In this document: positions 20,942 to 31,058 of the stretch, piece after piece
How the letters are laid out: each line of letters starts with the position of its first letter
Position numbering within the stretch: the stretch's first letter is position 1
Assembly (NCBI GenBank): GCA_027578915.1
Contig: JANBTT010000019.1
Span: forward strand, 62,001 to 126,000
DNA from: Coemansia sp. RSA 1200
Lineage: Eukaryota > Kickxellomycota > Kickxellomycetes > Kickxellales > Kickxellaceae
Reading direction: 5' to 3'
Length of the DNA: 64,000 nt
Notes under the pieces: generated by a model
The model's database searches: none
What the model saw: only the letters and a program-made list of their open reading frames with translations
Told to the model about the DNA's origin: nothing
Made by a program: the position numbers and the translations under genes

Positions 20942-22738
20942 ATGCTGTCTGCAGGCAGACTGTTTGCAGCGACAAGAGTCACAGCATCAACAGCTGCAAA
21001 CGCTACAACAGCCAAATTACCGCAACAGCGCGGGTTCGTTACCTTTAGAGGCCGTCCAGAGTACATAGCGAGTATCAAGCGGGCGTGGCGGCTGCAGCGG
21101 TGGAGGAACAGGGCCATTGCGGCGGCGGGCGTTGCCGGGGTGTGCGGATACGCCGTCTACAACTACGACACAGCCTACCTTGTTGCAGTCAGCTTGCACC
21201 GAAGCTCGGTGGCAGCAAAGGTCACTTGCCAGGTGGCGTGGGACTACTATAGGAACTTTCCCGACCTATTGCCAGAGGACAACGAGTGTGTAGATGAAGA
21301 AGAGCGACAGCGGATCCTGGACACGCGGTCGGCGGTGCATCTGCGGTCGGCAGAGAAGGTCAAGAGAGCGCTGATGAAGAACGGAGGTGTGTACATTAAG
21401 CTTGGGCAGCACATAAGCGCCATGCAGTACGTTCTGCCGATGGAGTGGTGCATGACAATGCAGTCGCTGCAGGACCAGAACACAGCCAGCTCGCTTGAAG
21501 ACATTGACCGGGTGATCAGGGCCGACGTGGGGCGGTCGATCGATGATCTGTTCCAGTCGTTTGATCCAGCTCCTATTGGCGTAGCGTCCCTGGCGCAGGT
21601 GCATCGCGCCGTTCTGCGGGATACTGGCGAGGAGGTGGCAGTCAAGGTACAGCACCCGATGGTGCGCAAATACAGCGATATTGACATTGCGACTGTGTCG
21701 GTGATGTTCGAGTTCATCCACAGCGTCTTCCCCGGATTTAAGTTCATGTGGCTGAGCGCTGAAATGAAAACAAGTCTTCCGCAGGAGCTAGACTTTCGTA
21801 ACGACAAGTCCAACGCTGAAAAGGTTGTTTGGGAGTTTGCAAAGTATCCGGATATCCCTCTTGCCGTTCCGAAGATGATCCAGGCGTCGGAGCGCGTGTT
21901 GATCATGGAGTACGTCAGTGGGAGGCGGTGCGACGATCTGGCGTTCCTTAGAAAGCACGACATTGATCCAGAGGCCGTGTCGCGTGAGATTGGGCGCATC
22001 TTTGCCGAAATGACCTTCGTCCACGGCTTTCTTCACTGTGATCCGCATCCTGGGAACCTGTTCGTGCGCCCACGCGATAGACAGACAACTGCACACGGAT
22101 ACAACTTTGATCTTGTTTTGCTGGATCACGGGCTATATAGACAGCTGTCGCCACGGTTCCGCTACGAGTATGCGGAGATGTGGCATGCGCTGATGAAAGG
22201 CAATCGGGACCAGATAAAGTACTGGTCTCGCAAGATAGCGGGGACTGACCTGTACCAGCTGTTCTCGACCATACTCACGGGCCAGCACTGGAAAGTAATT
22301 GAATCAAAGAACCTTTCACAGACCACCTCTGCAGCACAGTTCAGCATGGATGCGTTGATGGAAACCCAGCCAGAAATCCTGCGCCAGATCACTGAGATTT
22401 TGGCATCAGTGCCACCTGTTCTTCTTTTGGTACTCAAGACCAACGATCTGCTACGCATGATTGATACGAGTCTGTTCGCTGACCAACCACCCATCGTTCA
22501 GCGGCATGCGCAGTTGCAATCGTGGCTGCGCATAAGCCACTACTGTCTGGTTGCCATTCGCGATATCCGGGCTTCAGATATAGTTCATTCTTCGACGCGC
22601 TTGGGTGTCATCCAGGCTACGAAACGGATTATTCGGCTGGCACTCAACCGCCTTGATTTTCTGTATATGGATACAATGCTGTGGATGTACAGCGTTTTGT
22701 TAAAGATGAGAGACAGCCTAACGCGCCTTTATGCTTAA
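20942..22738 (+). CDS. MCP2: Mitochondrial ADCK1/Mcp2-type UbiB-family protein kinase-like
   Basis: 598 residues, one exon. It belongs to the ABC1/ADCK/UbiB atypical kinases. Seen: Arg/Ala/Ser-rich mitochondrial presequence with a short membrane segment (AIAAAGVAGVCGYAVY), the KxGQ motif in GGVYIKLGQHISAMQ, the A-rich-loop equivalent PIGVASLAQVHRAVL, the ATP lysine in EEVAVKVQHP, the catalytic HGFLHCDPHPGNLFVRP, and the metal-binding LLDHGLYRQLSP. The pattern fits the ADCK1/Mcp2(Cqd2) subgroup rather than Coq8, which has KxGQ with AAAS. In yeast Mcp2 acts in mitochondrial lipid and coenzyme Q distribution at the inner membrane. Immediately downstream the sequence turns sharply AT-rich. Confidence 0.9.
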   Translation: MLSAGRLFAATRVTASTAANATTAKLPQQRGFVTFRGRPEYIASIKRAWRLQRWRNRAIAAAGVAGVCGYAVYNYDTAYLVAVSLHRSSVAAKVTCQVAWDYYRNFPDLLPEDNECVDEEERQRILDTRSAVHLRSAEKVKRALMKNGGVYIKLGQHISAMQYVLPMEWCMTMQSLQDQNTASSLEDIDRVIRADVGRSIDDLFQSFDPAPIGVASLAQVHRAVLRDTGEEVAVKVQHPMVRKYSDIDIATVSVMFEFIHSVFPGFKFMWLSAEMKTSLPQELDFRNDKSNAEKVVWEFAKYPDIPLAVPKMIQASERVLIMEYVSGRRCDDLAFLRKHDIDPEAVSREIGRIFAEMTFVHGFLHCDPHPGNLFVRPRDRQTTAHGYNFDLVLLDHGLYRQLSPRFRYEYAEMWHALMKGNRDQIKYWSRKIAGTDLYQLFSTILTGQHWKVIESKNLSQTTSAAQFSMDALMETQPEILRQITEILASVPPVLLLVLKTNDLLRMIDTSLFADQPPIVQRHAQLQSWLRISHYCLVAIRDIRASDIVHSSTRLGVIQATKRIIRLALNRLDFLYMDTMLWMYSVLLKMRDSLTRLYA

Positions 22739-25241
22739 ACGTAGTTTGAACATTTTGTAACTTTTTATTTTGCTATTTTTTTTGATTCAACCAGTACAAT
22801 AGAAGAAATTTTAAAATTCTTACAAATAAAGATGAACTCTTGAATTACAATTTTAATAATAGATTGTGTCCAAACCCCTATCAACCAGGATTACATTAGC
22901 TTTATAACTTGGTATGCAACGGTATATTTAGATCTTTATTGTTTGACTGAGTTGTTGCTTAAAAAGACAACGCAAAAATAAAAGCCTAAAAACTATTTAC
23001 AAACAAAGAAAGCCACTTCTTATTGCTGTCTCTGATACCTAGCTCTGTTGCGTAATTACGTTACGTGCTGTCTTTTTGACTCTGTATCTTTTCATGTTCA
23101 GCATTATGAATATTTATCGTGTTTACTCTTGAAAATCTATAAATATACGAGGGTCCATTTGGTTCAATCGTCGGCTCGCCATATTTTTTTATAAAATCCC
23201 AGCACCTTTGCTATTAATTCGTAGTTTACCATGATTAATTCTGTGTTTTTGTTTAGATGAGGATGTTTCGAATGAATGTTGCTGCTTTTCTTCTCAGTTG
23301 GAATGTGTTCTGAGCATCAGTTTATATATGCTGGAGTAGAGGCACTCGTTTCTTATGAGACGTAGCTTATCAAATATCTCCGCAACAAATATATGTGACA
23401 ACCATGAGCTTAAAACACCCATTAATTAAACTGATGTCCGGAAATTTGAAAAGATTGTACATTAATTATCTGTATCAATACATATTTCCGACTTTACAAT
23501 GCTACATCTAACGCGGAAATTTACGGTGGGAAACTTTCCTTTTTGGGGAAATAAATTTTTCTTTCTGCCTTTATTCACTGCATCTTTCCGAGGGTGGAAG
23601 CAATTCTGTTCGTGGTCTGAGTATGAATAACGCATTTCATTTCAAAACTTCTTTTCCGCATATTAAAAAACGCACACACATATTTGCATTATAATGAATA
23701 ATTTAATTAGCATGGCTGTTAAGAAACGCTACGGGTTATTTAAGAACTGAAATGGCTGATATCGGGTTGATTAACAAAAATTTCGGAACACATTGGTGTA
23801 GAGCAAATATTAAAATTATTGACACGGTTCCATTTAGCTCAACTTCACGGAATTAATTCAAGAGTAAGCAGTTTTCGTATGATTGCGACTTTAAAAAGGT
23901 AAACTAAAGTAGTCACAAGAGATGGAAATTAATATATCCAACACAAATTTCAATCAATTATATATATAGTTAAATCAGTAGCTGTATTGATATGATTTGG
24001 ATCTAGAAACATAATCTACAATCAGTCAATTCCTGTTTAAATTGTCTAGTGATTATTATGTAAATAAATTTATAAAAGATAACCAACATACATGTCATCA
24101 AGGTAAAATATATTATTATTACGTATGTGGCCTTTAAATAAAGCAAATTTCTCGCATATCTTGCAACGATCTGGCTAATGCACCAATTGCTTTAATATTC
24201 TAATTCATACTATTTGAGAAAGCAATGGCTCCATAAATTATGTAATTTTTTGACCATATCAGATGTTGACGTTTGCTCTTCTGTAATTTTCCTACTCATC
24301 AATCAACTAATATCAAAGTACTTATTAGTAACAACAAATTATTTTACTTCTTTAGGCGCTCTTATATTTCTGCGTGCTCTTGCTCGCAAATAAACATTTT
24401 GTTATATCCTGGAAATGTGTATTCAAAAAGTTTCCATTATGAGCAACAGTTGGCAAATTATTGCTTTTAATGGAATTTACAATATCTGCTACCAGCTCTG
24501 TATTAACCATACCAACTGTTGATGCTTATTTGCCTACACTTAATATTTGCCAAAAAAATAAACTAGATCCTCTTATAGTTTACAAAATAAATATTGCATA
24601 CACATTTAATATAATAAGAATGAATAAGAGTAAAATGTTGTATAATTTATATATGTTGTCATTCCAATGCCATTTTATACGATGAGACGCAAGAAATTCT
24701 ACTTTCCCCATGTAATACTTCTGGATTAAAGCAACCAGCGTTTTCAATCATCATAAAGTGGACAATACATAATAAAGAAATTTCAATAGTGATCACAATG
24801 CCAATTTATTGAGCATTTCTGTTTCTTTATCCTTTTAGCGTGATTTTACAATGATAGCTGACTGTTTCAAATTCTAATTAATTTGTACATAAAATAAAGC
24901 CACGTGTTGTTCCTGTATTTCTGGATGCTTTTTAAATGCTGCGGTAGTAATCTAAAGAAGCCATTAAAATTGTTGTATGAATATTTTGTAAATCGCAATG
25001 AATATAAAGATTATAGGACACATCTGAGAATAGATTAAAATTACCATGTGAATTGGCAGTGAATGCCTTGTGTTTACAAAACTTATCCTTGTCCATTCTC
25101 TACAATACGCATTTCAGATATCCACATATACAGATGTAACAATTTAGAATAGTGGAAGGCTTTGCTTACTTTGCATTCACCCTTTTAAGTTTAAAGTTAA
25201 TTGTAGTATGCTAGTAAATGGTAATAAAATTAATTTATTAC
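22739..25241. other. AT-rich island 1, left part
   Basis: Strongly AT-rich DNA beginning right after the kinase gene. No conserved coding sequence; open frames are short and of AT-biased composition. A stretch at about 24757-24800 resembles 26722-26760, suggesting the duplication described to the right once extended here. Confidence 0.6.
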
Positions 25242-26340
25242 CCATTGTTAGTATCCAAGATGTTTATTAACAGAATAAAAGTTCAAATTACTATGTAAAT
25301 GTACTGTAGCATTCAACCAAATATAAAGATTAAATCAATTGCTTAGCAGATTATTATTATTAATTTGCTATCTAAAAAGTTAATTGTATGCTCTTCTCAT
25401 AATCTCATTGTATTCGACTGGATGAATATACAGAGGATTGTAGTTTACAAACTGGACAATGTAGCTGCCCTCAACGTAAGTGACTGATGGAACAAGTCCA
25501 CTTCTAATTAAATTGCAGACGGTGTTTACAAGCTGTTTGTTCATTTTTAACAGCTATTGCACTAGTATTTTAAGCCTATTTAAAAGAATGTCTGTAAAGT
25601 AAAGCTAAGAAATATATGTCAAGCAATTGTATGTTAAGGAACTGGGTCATTCATGTTGTTTCAATAGCAATTTTTGTATTATGTTTGCTAAAGCAACATG
25701 CCATTATAATAACATTTTATGTAGCTAAGTTTAAAAATGTTTTATATTATAAAAATTGTCTGATATGCTTGCTTCATTTTTTAGAGAGTAAATGATATAC
25801 ATCATTAAAAACAGGATTATTATGAATATTTGGCTTTTTTCCTTTAAGCAAAATATACTTGCCAAAAAGTAACAATCATTATTGTGACTTTAATCAAGCA
25901 TTATTCTAATTTAGCTGTTGCTGCTGTAAAATTAACTAACCAATTGACAACAGCAAGAATACAAATGATAGCAATCAAGTGGAATTTTGACGCGATTGAT
26001 ATATAATGTCAAGGAATACGCATTGTTTTGCTTATTGCACTCTGTCAATGGCTCATAAAATTGTTGCTTTGTCACAACGTTTTGCCATTATTTAATAGTG
26101 GAAATTGGTTTAACATTTTGACACGGGTTCTCCAAAGGAAAATTAATTAATTAAAATATAATAACCAAATCCTCTAAAATCAAGGGTTCTATCCATTTCG
26201 GTAACATGAAATAAATAGCCAACAAGAAAATTTAAGAACAAAAGGATAAACGAAAAAGACATTTGTTTTAAACCAGAGGGTAAAAGTGTTGTTGCATAAA
26301 GCTGTTCTTGACCAAACTAACAAAGAAAGGAGTAAATTAT
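25242..26340. repeat. Diverged direct duplication, copy A
   Basis: Read side by side, this stretch matches 26805-27905 in order over about 1.1 kb, offset about 1555 bases. Shared landmarks include ATCCAAG-TTTATTAACA, TTTTTAACAGC-ATT, GTAAAGCTAAG-AATATAT, GACA-CAGCAAG-GA-CAA and CACG-G-TC. The copies are old, with many substitutions and small indels. Copy A contains a 54-codon minus-strand ORF. Confidence 0.75.
25380..25544 (-). CDS. Small ORF, 54 residues, unknown family (copy A)
   Basis: ATG at 25544-25542, TAA at 25382-25380. The product begins MNKQLVNTVCNLIRSGLV, continues with YIVQFVNY and ends in HPVEYNEIMRRAYN. No signal peptide or membrane segment is apparent. It aligns without gaps over 49 residues, from Met to EYNEIM, with the ORF at 26872-27099; I count 15 identical positions plus several conservative ones (L/F, V/I, L/M, F/Y). 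Both copies stay open in DNA that is otherwise full of stops and indels, which argues for past or present coding. The family was not recognised and no function is proposed. It may equally be a remnant of a longer transposon protein. Confidence 0.4.
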   Translation of the reverse strand: MNKQLVNTVCNLIRSGLVPSVTYVEGSYIVQFVNYNPLYIHPVEYNEIMRRAYN

Positions 26341-26804
26341 ATATATGTTACAAAACACTATATCAACTAAATGTAAGCAGAAATGCTGTAATAACCATAG
26401 AGTAAAGTAAAACCATCACCTGTCTTTCGTATAATCTATTGTCTAATCCATTTTCCTGTTGCCCAAGGGGCGCAAAATAGCAACATTTCTACTTGAAGCC
26501 TGGGCCTAGCAGTAGCATCACATAATTAGATAGAGATTGCTAATGTCTTGTTTGTTGAGATTACTGCTATATTCATATTTAGAGCCTTGAACTTACCAGC
26601 GGTCAAAATGACATTTTTTTCTAAAGCTCTGCTAATCCAACTGTATTTAACTATGCAGTCTATATATGGTGTACTTGGTAATAACCGAAAAGATGTTATG
26701 CCGTGCTGGTCATTACATAATAAAGTGTGGACAACGTGTAATATAATAATTTCAATAGGGAGTTAAAATAATTATTGGTATTAAAGCTAAATTATTTCAT
26801 GTTT

Positions 26805-27905
26805 CTAGAATCCAAGCCGTTTATTAACATGGCAAAACCCCTAAAATTGCCAACTAAATGTATTGTGGTATTTAACTAAAGAAACATGTCAAAAACGTTG
26901 GTAAGTAGCTAAATGTTATAGCTTTCTTAAAAGACTGACCGTTAACTATATGCATAATTTCATTGTACTCAGCTACAGAGATTTGTACAAATGCAATGCT
27001 TTTATATTTAACCGTGTACCTTATCCCATTGGGTCTAAATTCGCAACCATATCCGTTTATTATCATACTGGCAATGGCATTGACAAACTGATCTCTCATT
27101 TTTTAACAGCGATTAAACTAGAATTTTATGCTTGTTTAAAAAGATGTTTGCAGATAAAAGCTAAGGAATATATTTTTGAAAAATAATGGTTGTAAAGGAT
27201 GAGACACGTAAACGGCTTTTAAATGGAATTATTCTCTTTTATCATGTCTGCTAAAGTAATATTTTGTTATATAAATAATTTTTAAAGTTAAAAATAAACA
27301 GACTTTGTATTACACAGATCTTTGGATGTTTGGACACTATCCTTATGGAGTGTAAATGATACTTATTATAAAATAAGGAATTGACATGAATTTCTGAGGG
27401 GTTTACTAATCGGTTTGCAATAAACAATATGCAACAACCAGCGTTCTGGCTCTAATTTGTAGGGCCATATAAGCAATATTCTTATGAAGCATCTGTTGAA
27501 ATCCCAACCAGATAACAGCAGCAAGGGGGAACGAATGATTGCAATCAATTGAGTGGAATGCTGACACGAGTGATATAGAATACCGAAGAGTATGCAGTGC
27601 CTAGCGTATTGCAGTATGCAAATAGTCCAATAAGGGGTTATTTTGTCAATACATCATTCCATTTATTCGTATAATAAAAGTTGATTTAGGATATTGGCAC
27701 GCGCTCCTTCAAAATAAAAAGTAGAAAAAGCTGATTGCGTTATTGTAATCTCTATCAAATAACCAGTGTCTTCATACATTAGGTCTCAAGTTTTTTAATG
27801 ACATGGAGTAAAAAATATAATGGAATACTGGTAGAAAAAAGACAGATGCTAAAGAGATGAGAAAGATCCGTTGTAAAGCAAAGAGTAAAAAATTACACTT
27901 CATAA
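26805..27905. repeat. Diverged direct duplication, copy B
   Basis: Second copy of the unit at 25242-26340, in the same orientation. It carries a minus-strand ORF at the equivalent position. Its right edge lies about 280 bases before the HROB-like gene. Confidence 0.75.
26872..27099 (-). CDS. Small ORF, 75 residues, unknown family (copy B)
   Basis: Begins MRDQFVNAIASMIINGY, continues IRYTVKYKS and reaches SVAEYNEIM, then runs on for 26 residues (HIVNGQSFKKAIT and so on) that have no counterpart in copy A, where a stop follows five residues after EYNEIM. The gapless 49-residue match with 25380-25544, within old duplicated DNA, is the only evidence for coding. The extension may be read-through into former 3' flank. 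Function unknown. Confidence 0.4.
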   Translation of the reverse strand: MRDQFVNAIASMIINGYGCEFRPNGIRYTVKYKSIAFVQISVAEYNEIMHIVNGQSFKKAITFSYLPTFLTCFFS

Positions 27906-28188
27906 AGCCTCCATAGCCCATATTAGGGTGTTATAGACCCCCGATGATTATAATTTTTGTCATTTTGATCGGGGAGAATGGCTGCGGAATTAGTTTACAG
28001 ATTTCGGTTTGTTTTGCTAGACGGTTTTCTTTTCTTCTTTCCTTGGACTCATCAAGTAAATAGTACACTTTATATTTTTTACACCTGTTGATATTGAACC
28101 TGTATTCTACATTATTATTACCACTCGTACGTACCATCCTGATAAGTGAGCGGCAAAGGAAGGGGGTAAGTTACAAGGCAGCCAGACA
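27906..28188. other. Right edge of AT-rich island 1 / promoter of HROB-like gene
   Basis: Composition moves from AT-rich to genic over this stretch. It presumably carries the promoter of the next gene. No other element seen. Confidence 0.5.
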
Positions 28189-29643
28189 ATGAGTCTATCG
28201 CTACAAGAAGCACTTCGAAAGTTACGCGAAGCCAAGCAGACAGAACAAGCACCGGTGGCAAAAAGACCAGCATTGTCAAGCGAAGAGCAAGGCGGATCTG
28301 GTGCTAGCAATAATGAAGCATTGAGAAGCAATGTGTCGACAGAGACCAAACCGACGGCCATTGATGACAATGGCCTGGACTTTGATATCGATGCAGAAAT
28401 GGACAGCATGTTTGATGACTTGGTACCAGATGCCAACGATTTGGCAGAACTTGAGAACGGAGGAGAAGAAGCGTCTGCCAACACAGCCATTACCACTGGT
28501 GCAGGTGGCGGAGGAAACCAACAGAATGGCGTTCCAGCCGAACACGCACGCGTAGATGTCGCTGACCTAGGTGTTAGTAATGGAAGCGTTGGCGAAAACA
28601 GTAGCGCCAGCAGAAGCAGCAGCACACAAACCGCCACCGGAGGCGGTGCTGGATCGCAGGATCGGGACCTCCATGCACAGCAGAGTCAACGAAACGTGGC
28701 ACCGATTCCAGCAGCACCCACAAATCGTACACGAACGGTTACCACGACCCTGGTGCGCGAAAGGAGCAAGCAGTCGAGCGCAACTACGCGTAAGCGGCAG
28801 GAAATCCCGGGACCAGCAGGGACCATCGGCGACACGCCAAATCAGCAACAACAGCAGAATCAGCAGAACCAACAGGGAATAGATGGTATGGCAAATTCTG
28901 GTATGGCAACACAAAGCAGACCAGCATCGGTGTTCAAGACGCCAATGTCACGCACACGCACCGCACATATGGACGCAGCGCACACGGCGGATGCCGACTT
29001 TGAGGGCGGCACGTGGATGGCAATGCTGGAGCATCTGGGGATAGAAAAGTACAACCCGGCAGTGGCTAAAACGGTGGTTCGCACAGTGGCGATGGCCGAA
29101 TGGCCCGTGCGCAGGGTTCTCGAACTAACACAGTCGCAAAAGATTCGCTTCATGTTGCTCCAGTTGCGGGAGATTGCAACAGCCGACTCCGACGCTAGCG
29201 CGGTGGTTGTTGATCCGACGGGGGAAATGAAGGCTTCGATCCATTGGCGCGTGATGGGCCGGTTTGGCGAGTACTTGGGTGCTGGAACGTCGTTGATTCT
29301 TAAGGATGTGGTTGCATTAAAGTTGGCGAGTACTCGACCGTTTCTCATTGTTACCGAGGAGACCATTGAGCAGATATTTACTGAAAAGGCGGCGGGTGTA
29401 CCCAGTAATCCGATCACAATTCCAGCGACACAACTGACGGCGCCTGGCCGAGATGGAGAGACTGGTGATCGGGAGAAGAGAAGCAATGCTGGACCCTCAA
29501 CACAGGATCTGCCAAACGGGACTGATCCGCAGCCGGGAAGCCCCGGGGATGCAGCAGGTCTCGAAGGCGATATTTTCGCAGATGACGATGGCACGGACTC
29601 GATTATGGATCTTATCGATCCATCCAGTCTAGACTCGTTATAA
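28189..29643 (+). CDS. HROB/MCM8IP-like OB-fold protein
   Basis: 484 residues, one exon. The N-terminal 270 residues are disordered (Gln, Asn, Ala, Ser) with an acidic segment DFDIDAEMDSMFDDLVPD. Residues about 275-400 resemble the conserved region of human HROB: a helical stretch with EHLGIEKYNPAVAKTV, and an OB-fold with SAVVVDPTGEMKASIHWRVM, GEYLGAGTSLILKDVVAL and FLIVTEETIEQIF. In HROB the equivalent strand is DPTGEIQGTVHRKVL. HROB recruits and stimulates the MCM8-MCM9 helicase in homologous recombination and interstrand crosslink repair. The acidic tail has repeated Asp/Ser (DGTDSIMDLIDPSSLDSL). Assignment is by recognised motif pattern; another single-stranded-DNA OB-fold protein is the alternative. 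Confidence 0.7.
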   Translation: MSLSLQEALRKLREAKQTEQAPVAKRPALSSEEQGGSGASNNEALRSNVSTETKPTAIDDNGLDFDIDAEMDSMFDDLVPDANDLAELENGGEEASANTAITTGAGGGGNQQNGVPAEHARVDVADLGVSNGSVGENSSASRSSSTQTATGGGAGSQDRDLHAQQSQRNVAPIPAAPTNRTRTVTTTLVRERSKQSSATTRKRQEIPGPAGTIGDTPNQQQQQNQQNQQGIDGMANSGMATQSRPASVFKTPMSRTRTAHMDAAHTADADFEGGTWMAMLEHLGIEKYNPAVAKTVVRTVAMAEWPVRRVLELTQSQKIRFMLLQLREIATADSDASAVVVDPTGEMKASIHWRVMGRFGEYLGAGTSLILKDVVALKLASTRPFLIVTEETIEQIFTEKAAGVPSNPITIPATQLTAPGRDGETGDREKRSNAGPSTQDLPNGTDPQPGSPGDAAGLEGDIFADDDGTDSIMDLIDPSSLDSL

Positions 29644-29703
29644 ACAAAATAAAAAACATACACACATGCTCTAGTGATTAGGAAATAAGAAATGAGGTGG
29701 CCG

Positions 29704-30588
29704 TCAAATAGAGTTGTTGTAAAAGTTGGAGCGCTTGAGCTCCAGCGCCTTCTTATAGGGAGGGCTGATGGGAGGCTGCGCAGGATCCTTCGGTTCGTAG
29801 GCTGCGATGTTGCTGCCAGCATCCAGCGAATATGTCATATCGGAGTCAAAGCCGCGGAGATCGCCACAGGCAACGAACGGGACGATTGCGCGGCCGGAGC
29901 CAACAATTGGGTTGGCAGAGTCGTATGGAACATCCAAAAGCGGGTTAGCCATGCTAGGAACGTAGTCATCGGGCGGACTGTAGCCCTGGCACACAACAAA
30001 TGCCTCGATACTCGAGTTGCGCGACGACCGCGGTTTGGCCACGTGCACAGAGGTAAAGAAGACCCTGAGCTGCGCGTACAACAGCGTGACGTCTCGACCA
30101 CGGAAGATCTTGGCCACAAACGAGCCGCCCGGCCGCAGCACGTGCGTGGTGATATTGAGCGCCGCCAGCAGCAGTTGCGCCTGGATGTACTCGTCCAGAT
30201 CGTGCAGTCCGGTGACGTCGGGCGCACCGTCGCTGACAACCAGATCGGCCTGTGCGCCATCAAAATGCGCGACGATCTGTTCTGCTGTCGACAGCTTTGT
30301 GATATCGCCCTGGATCTGGATCACGCCCTCCAGCGGCGCCATTGCCTGCAGATCCACCGCCACGATCTTGGCCTCCCGCCTCTCGCTCCTGTTCTTGCGC
30401 AGCTCACGGCTGAGCACCTGCGACCAGCTCCCTGGTGCCGCACACAGGTCCACCGCCCGGTTTACGCCCTTGAATATGTTGAACTCCTCGTTTACTTGCA
30501 GAAGCTTGAACGCACTGCGCGCCCGCCATCCTTGCTCCTTTGCCAGGCGGTAGTAGACGTCCCGCTTGTCCTTTGACGCCTTTCCCAT
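29704..30588 (-). CDS. TRM7: tRNA 2'-O-ribose methyltransferase Trm7 (FTSJ1)
   Basis: 294 residues, one exon; its stop is 60 bases from the stop of the convergent HROB-like gene. RrmJ/FtsJ-fold methyltransferase that methylates the ribose of nucleotides 32 and 34 in tRNA anticodon loops with Trm732/Rtt10-type partners. Seen: MGKASKDKRDVYYRLAKEQG, the SAM-binding DLCAAPGSWSQVLSREL, and the K-D-K-E tetrad: Lys28 in SAFKLL, Asp in LVVSDGAPD, Lys in SFVAKIFRG, Glu in SSIEAFVVCQGY. The opening KDKRD(V/I)YYR is diagnostic for Trm7 against the mitochondrial Mrm2 and nucleolar Spb1 members. Confidence 0.97.
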   Translation of the reverse strand: MGKASKDKRDVYYRLAKEQGWRARSAFKLLQVNEEFNIFKGVNRAVDLCAAPGSWSQVLSRELRKNRSERREAKIVAVDLQAMAPLEGVIQIQGDITKLSTAEQIVAHFDGAQADLVVSDGAPDVTGLHDLDEYIQAQLLLAALNITTHVLRPGGSFVAKIFRGRDVTLLYAQLRVFFTSVHVAKPRSSRNSSIEAFVVCQGYSPPDDYVPSMANPLLDVPYDSANPIVGSGRAIVPFVACGDLRGFDSDMTYSLDAGSNIAAYEPKDPAQPPISPPYKKALELKRSNFYNNSI

Positions 30589-31058
30589 TCTGCCCGAATT
30601 CGAATTTATGAAGAGGTGATCACCGAGATAAAGAAATGAAAGAAGGACGTTATAGTGGTAGTAAAGAGAAAGAGGTAATTAGCAATGGCAATTGAATCGC
30701 AGGAAAGAAGAGAAAGAAAAAAGCGAGCCAAACAATGGATCAACCAATCAAACAAGAGCAATCAGAGTAGGGGAGCACGAGCACATTTTTCAAAGCGTGA
30801 TTTCATTTATCAATGCTTGGGAATGGCCCACAACTTCTTTTATAGGCAAGCAGATGAATGCTAGACTGCCTGCCATGCTCAAAATACTCCACCCAGTATC
30901 TGGGACAACAAAGGGTGAGAGTGGACCGTTTTTCTATTACTTTTTGTTGTCGTCACAAAAGCATATCCACAAGCCCAACCAGGTTTACGCCGGCTTGCAC
31001 ACATACTAAACACTAAAAAGCAAGGGCGTTGTTGGCAGAGGGACTAGCAGTTGTTAGA
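30589..31058. other. Divergent intergenic region, TRM7 / SMN
   Basis: Upstream DNA shared by Trm7 (-) and SMN (+). A/G-rich near Trm7; no gene seen. Confidence 0.55.

Noticed and set aside
26461..26530. GC-richer patch in island 1 considered as a tRNA gene
   Set aside because: No cloverleaf pairing or TTCRA-type B box could be found.
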